Below, piece by piece: positions 1 through 64,000 of a DNA stretch of 64,000 nucleotides. This stretch comes from Amorphochlora amoebiformis (Eukaryota; Cercozoa; Chlorarachniophyceae), in NCBI GenBank assembly GCA_054601695.1, contig BAAHQB010000103.1, forward strand, positions 372,001-436,000. The letters are read 5' to 3'. Positions within the stretch are counted from its first letter, which is position 1, and each line of letters begins with the position of its first letter. The position numbers were made by a program, and so were the translations under genes. The notes beneath the pieces were generated by a model. The model saw nothing but the letters and a program-made list of their open reading frames with translations. It had not been told where the DNA came from and did not search any database.

Positions 1-13206
<13,206 letters not shown>

Positions 13207-14290
13207 ATGTATATACAAGGTGGATCCGGAAACAAAAGCGGCGACATCTATACTGCTGCCGTAATCCTAACACTAACACTAATCCTAACCCTAACCCAAC
13301 CCTAACCCTAACCCTAATCTAACCCTAAACCTATGCCCCTAGCCTTATCCTTAAGCCAACCCTAATTCTAGCTAACCCCCGTCCCTAGGGAGTCGAAGCT
13401 GAAGAGTGCGACACTGTTTGGGACAAGATAGGGTTCCTATGCTTACCCTAACCCACCCTAACCCTAACCCTAACCCTAACTCAAACCTAGGTATCTCCGA
13501 CGACATCAGAGGAAAGTCAGGAGGAACGTCGGGAGGAACGTCAGCTCTCTTTTCGCACAGGTTACGGCTGAGAATAGGGATAATGGCCTAGCTTTTTAGT
13601 TAGCATTTGTGTTAGGTGTTAGGGTCAGGGTTGGAGATACGTTACATCCATCTAGGGTTATACTTACGGTTTGTTTTAAGGTACAGGGTTAATCTATCTA
13701 GGGTAGTAGCGCTAGGGTTAGGGTTCGGGTTAGGTTATAGACAAGGGTTGGGTTAAGGTTGTAGATAGATTAGAGCTACTCCCGTCAGATCTAGAGTTGT
13801 TTGAGCTGGGGATGTAGGGTAAGGGTTCGGATTGGGAGAGCAGCTAATCTTAACCCTAACCCTGACCCTGTAACCCTAACACAACCGAATACACCAACCG
13901 AATACACCAACCGAATACACCAACCGAATACACCAACCGAATACCAACCGAATACACCAACCGAATGCACCAACCGAATCCTAACGTCAGCTGACATCAT
14001 ATGCGAAGACAGAAGAGGAAGCTATCGCTTTCAGAGAGGTTTCTGTTATTTCTAACCCTAAACCTAATTCTTAAATCTGGTTTAGCCCTAAACCTGGATT
14101 TAACACTATCCGAGTCGATGGCGAGGGAATATTGTCAGCTAAGACAACACTTAAGTCTACCCAACCTTAATTGATGGTAATTATTAGGGTTTGGAGTATC
14201 TACTTGAGGCAAGTGGAAAGAGGTATGTGTGTGGGGGGGGGAGGGTATATGTATGTGTATAAGATTACCATAAAATTTTTTATTTATATA

Positions 14291-14347
<57 letters not shown>

Positions 14348-14350
14348 GTA

Positions 14351-14398
<48 letters not shown>

Positions 14399-14456
14399 GT
14401 ATGTATTTACATAATTATATATATATATATATATATAATATATATATATAATATTA

Positions 14457-14499
<43 letters not shown>

Positions 14500-14521
14500 G
14501 CATAAATGTAATACATGTTAT

Positions 14522-14564
<43 letters not shown>

Positions 14565-14724
14565 CATTGAATACACATATATATATAGGAGTGTGTATGT
14601 ATGTACTGCTATAAAAGGTACATACATACTCGGTCTAAGCATATATATATATATTAATTCACACATTTATATACATATGTACATATGATGTATGAAACCT
14701 AGTATGTACATACAATATTTATAC

Positions 14725-14768
<44 letters not shown>

Positions 14769-14790
14769 GGAAAGGATACTAACCAGCTAA
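13207..14790 (+). CDS. Possible small multi-exon gene, function unknown
   Basis: Seven islands join in one consistent phase: 13207-13260 (ATG start), 13389-13432, 13491-13560, 13991-14038, 14115-14154, 14209-14222 and 14770-14790 (stop TAA). They would encode about 96 residues: an acidic stretch ([14 protein letters not shown]), a basic stretch, then a charged helical C-terminal half ([12 protein letters not shown] and [10 protein letters not shown]). Introns are CCCTAA arrays (13261-13388, 13433-13490), a 13-bp minisatellite and (TA)n. I recognise no family. The phase chain is the main support; the 14-nt exon at 14209 and the start codon, which lies at the edge of a (TA)n block, are the weakest parts. 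Confidence 0.35.
13880..13980 (+). repeat. 13-bp minisatellite, unit ACACCAACCGAAT
   Basis: About seven head-to-tail copies of a 13-bp unit, one lacking three bases. They lie between CCCTAA repeats and the acceptor CTAACGTCAG at 13981-13990. The unit resembles a mutated telomeric unit (AACCGAA/AACCCTAA), so it may have been amplified from the array. Confidence 0.85.
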
Positions 14791-16848
<2,058 letters not shown>

Positions 16849-17189
16849 TCAACTCCTCTTCTTCGATAGTCCGACCCCCTCCTCGCCCTGCTCGCCTGCT
16901 GAATCCGTCCCTGAGTCCTTTGTTGAGCCCCAGAGGTCTTTCAGCATCTCCTGACCCGCTGGCGTAACCATCAGCGCCACCAGAACGATGCCCTGAAAAT
17001 AAATCACGGATGTCAACGTCTGTCCCTTCTATATCTTCTTTCCCTTTTCGAAATAAAGCAATTTTTAATTCTAGAATCTCTCTTATTGACTGCCCAATGG
17101 TAGTCCGGTGGTTATACCAGCCATACGAGCGTCGCTAGGATGATGAGAACGGTCACAAATATAGGCTGCCTGCTCGCTGCAGAGCCCAT
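16849..17189 (-). CDS. Small membrane protein, 71 residues, two exons
   Basis: Exon 1 is 17189-17118 (ATG, 24 codons, donor GTATAAC, phase 0). Exon 2 is 16992-16849 (acceptor TTATTTTCAG, 47 codons, TGA). The intron is 125 nt and free of microsatellite. The protein has a short polar N-terminus (MGSAASRQP), one long hydrophobic run crossing the splice junction (residues about 10-34, possibly one long or two short membrane segments), then a soluble acidic and Ser/Thr/Gly-rich tail ending KKRS. I do not recognise the family; it could be a small subunit of an organellar or secretory-pathway membrane complex. It is read divergently from CFAP53, with 188 bp between start codons. Confidence 0.65.
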
Positions 17190-17377
17190 TTTTGGGACCG
17201 TGACCGTGTGTTTTGTCACGGGACACATGTCGAAGGATAAAAGGAATCTGATATGTGTATATCCCATATGACTATATATTAATGATGCTTATGAACTTCG
17301 GGGAGAATCGCCTGATATTGTATTTTCATTAACTTGTCGGCGTATTAATTTAGCGGCACCTTTCTGGCGGGCTCTGA
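17190..17377. promoter_or_regulatory. Probable bidirectional promoter between the small membrane protein gene and CFAP53
   Basis: The 188 bp between two divergent start codons are unique sequence without (TA)n, unlike nearly all non-coding DNA here. They contain GTGTGTTTTGTCACGGGACA, an imperfect inverted repeat. The assignment depends on the CFAP53 start at 17378, which is itself inferred. Confidence 0.4.
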
Positions 17378-30571
<13,194 letters not shown>

Positions 30572-30812
30572 ATCTTCCCGTCGAGTTAAGCCGATGCTAC
30601 CGCTAAAACTACGTGCCGTCCGTGCCGTGCCGGTCCGTGGCGTTTTACGTGCACTGGTGAAATCCTGGTCTAGTCCATCTGGAGTATATATACGGGATAT
30701 ATCATGAGCCATATCTATCTACTCTGGATCAAAATAGACCAATTATTACGGCAATTGCGAGTTACATTTCGTGTATAATTAACATATGTAAACGTATTTG
30801 TATATATACATA

Positions 30813-30878
<66 letters not shown>

Positions 30879-31699
30879 GTACATATATATAATACAGTCT
30901 AGATAGCCTAGATAGTGTACCTAGATTCCAGAGATTTACTAGAATTAGATCAATTCTACTGCGGCTCAGACTAGATATACATACCGTTATCTAGATATAA
31001 CATGAATAATTTTACATCTAGACATGTCTATTTTATGTTACACATGCGTAAGTTGATATAACACAAATACATTATTTTAGATATTCCATGCGCACATACG
31101 TATGTAGGTACGTATGCCTTTTGTATGTGCTAGGTATGCATACGAACTAGACGTACGCAATGGTAGTAACGTACAAACTTCCTACGTACGTACGTATAAG
31201 TGATATACGTAAGTGATATAAGTACGTATTCATATGTATGAATGTGCATGTATGCTGATGCGTACGTACCTATACGTACAATGTTCTACGAAACTTCAGT
31301 ACCATATGTATGTAGTATTGAATGATTATGTGACTACTGCAGGCTAGATAACCATTACTAATTAGCTAACGTGAACATTTTAGCACAGAAGAAACATTTG
31401 AAACGTCATATGCATACCTTTTGCAACTAGAAGTAATACTGGCACTGCCAGTTTTCATATACTTGGTGGTCAGAGACTCGGAGTATATTTAGTATAACTA
31501 CTGGTATATACAATTACCATGATTGTATGTCACATACTAGCACCGGCATCTGGAATATGAATCTCGAGTAATGGAAAATTTAATCTCTAAGCTCTATGTA
31601 TATATTAAAAATTGTATATATCCAGTGTATACATGTTCTCATTTGGTGTTCTAGTGATTAGACTTGTAGTAAATTCTAGAATTTCTGGCGGCGAGCGGT
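30572..31699. other. Convergent intergenic region between CFAP53 and ASCC2
   Basis: 30572-30730 is relatively GC-rich and probably the CFAP53 3' untranslated region. 30820-30880 is (TA)n. 30890-31620 is unique sequence rich in TACGTA and CTAGAT motifs, with no supported exon. AGTCTAGATAGCCT at 30898 is shared with 14992. Confidence 0.55.
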
Positions 31700-53091
<21,392 letters not shown>

Positions 53092-53618
53092 TTTATTCTT
53101 AACGACCTTTGGAGAAATTTCTAGGAAATCCAAGAGAGAGTGAAGAATTACTTTTTTGATCAAGATAAGATGTCTCCCGTCCCAATTAGATTAAGTGACA
53201 AATGTTACTCACCATTTCCAAAATTTTTGGGCCTAGTCGGTCCACTGTATCCATTTCCTCTGAATTGTTAATAAGAATATGTAAAGTGAAAGGATGGGGT
53301 GGGAGAATAGGGGGCTGACTCCATCTTTCGGCGCCGATGGCTCTCGAGACGCGAAATTAAAAAACTTAAAGTTCCGTGGGTCCCGAGGTTCTAGTATATC
53401 TTAATAAGATATATCGCTATATATGCATATCATACCCCAGACACTGAGATACGGGGATTTCGGTTTCCTTTTCAAACCTTTAATGTAGTACTAATAGACC
53501 TTTGATAATAAAGATAATCCCCGACAGTACCGGGAAATCCGAAAAGATAATACCGAATTTTTGACGGAGGGTTTCCAACAGATTTGCACTTGCGTGCCAA
53601 AGCTTGCGTTGCGGTCAC
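53092..53618. promoter_or_regulatory. Divergent intergenic region between ASCC2 and ATP synthase beta
   Basis: 527 bp of unique sequence with essentially no microsatellite, containing the promoters and 5' untranslated regions of two genes read away from each other. The last 30 bases before the ATP synthase start are GC-rich. I see no recognisable TATA box placed convincingly for either gene. Confidence 0.5.
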
Positions 53619-63851
<10,233 letters not shown>

Positions 63852-63854
63852 CTG

Positions 63855-63959
63855 AATTTTGAATGATGAATCTTTGGGTTAGGGTTAGGGTTAGGGTTAG
63901 GGTTAGGGTTAGGGTTAGGGTTAGGGTTAGAGTTAGGGTTACGGTTAGGGTTAGGTTCA
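63855..63959 (+). repeat. Near-perfect TTAGGG array at the right edge
   Basis: About 14 units of TTAGGG, eight of them uninterrupted (63875-63930), directly followed by the array-associated motif at 63960. It continues the pattern of array plus motif and is not evidence of a chromosome end, since the motif follows it. Confidence 0.85.
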
Positions 63960-64000
63960 GGATCGGATTATTCAGCATATCTTAGGCTTAAATCCATTCA
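63960..64000 (+). repeat. Telomere-array-associated dispersed motif, cut by window end
   Basis: Starts GGATCGGATTATTCAGCAT immediately after a TTAGGG array, like the copies at 43243 and 47880, and runs off the window. It may belong to a further intron of the membrane-protein gene or to intergenic DNA. Confidence 0.7.

Overview
The window is nuclear DNA of a flagellated, intron-rich eukaryote, probably a protist or alga; I cannot name the lineage. The reasons are spliceosomal GT-AG introns throughout, a ciliary microtubule-inner-protein gene (CFAP53), a mitochondrial ATP synthase beta gene with a presequence, and large amounts of the telomeric hexamer TTAGGG/CCCTAA inside the chromosome. Most of the 64 kb is (TA)n microsatellite and degenerate telomere-like repeat, and almost all of it lies inside introns. 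The genes appear only when the short non-repetitive islands (14-155 nt) are read as exons and joined by splice phase. Nothing here was computed; the gene models come from reading phases, splice dinucleotides and family motifs by eye.

Layout. (1) 1-12158, + strand: C-terminal half of a type-B carboxylesterase in about 17 exons; the 5' part lies outside the window. (2) 13207-14790, + strand: a possible small six- or seven-exon gene of unknown function, weakly supported. (3) 14791-16848: AT-rich convergent intergenic DNA. (4) 16849-17189, - strand: a 71-residue membrane protein in two exons, divergent by 188 bp from (5) 17378-30571, + strand: CFAP53, about 25 exons, about 520 residues. (6) 30572-31699: convergent intergenic DNA. 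(7) 31700-53091, - strand: an ASCC2 (activating signal cointegrator 1 complex subunit 2, CUE domain) gene of about 30 exons over 21 kb. (8) 53619-55736, + strand: mitochondrial F1 ATP synthase beta with two short repeat-free introns, divergent from ASCC2. (9) 56505 to at least 63851, - strand: an unidentified multi-exon membrane-protein gene convergent with the ATP synthase gene and running to the right edge.

The genes have no shared pathway (esterase, axoneme, ribosome quality control/DNA repair, respiration). What unites them is their intron architecture. Introns are filled by (TA)n, which often begins at the donor as GTATAT, or by CCCTAA-type arrays which, on the coding strand, supply a CTAAC branch-point-like motif, pyrimidines and a terminal TAG/CAG at the acceptor. 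Several exon ends also have a second, degraded copy in the adjoining intron on the far side of a repeat block. I consider this telomere-repeat/microsatellite intron system the most interesting content of the window. The long Tyr-Ile open frames found everywhere are translated (TA)n and are not genes.
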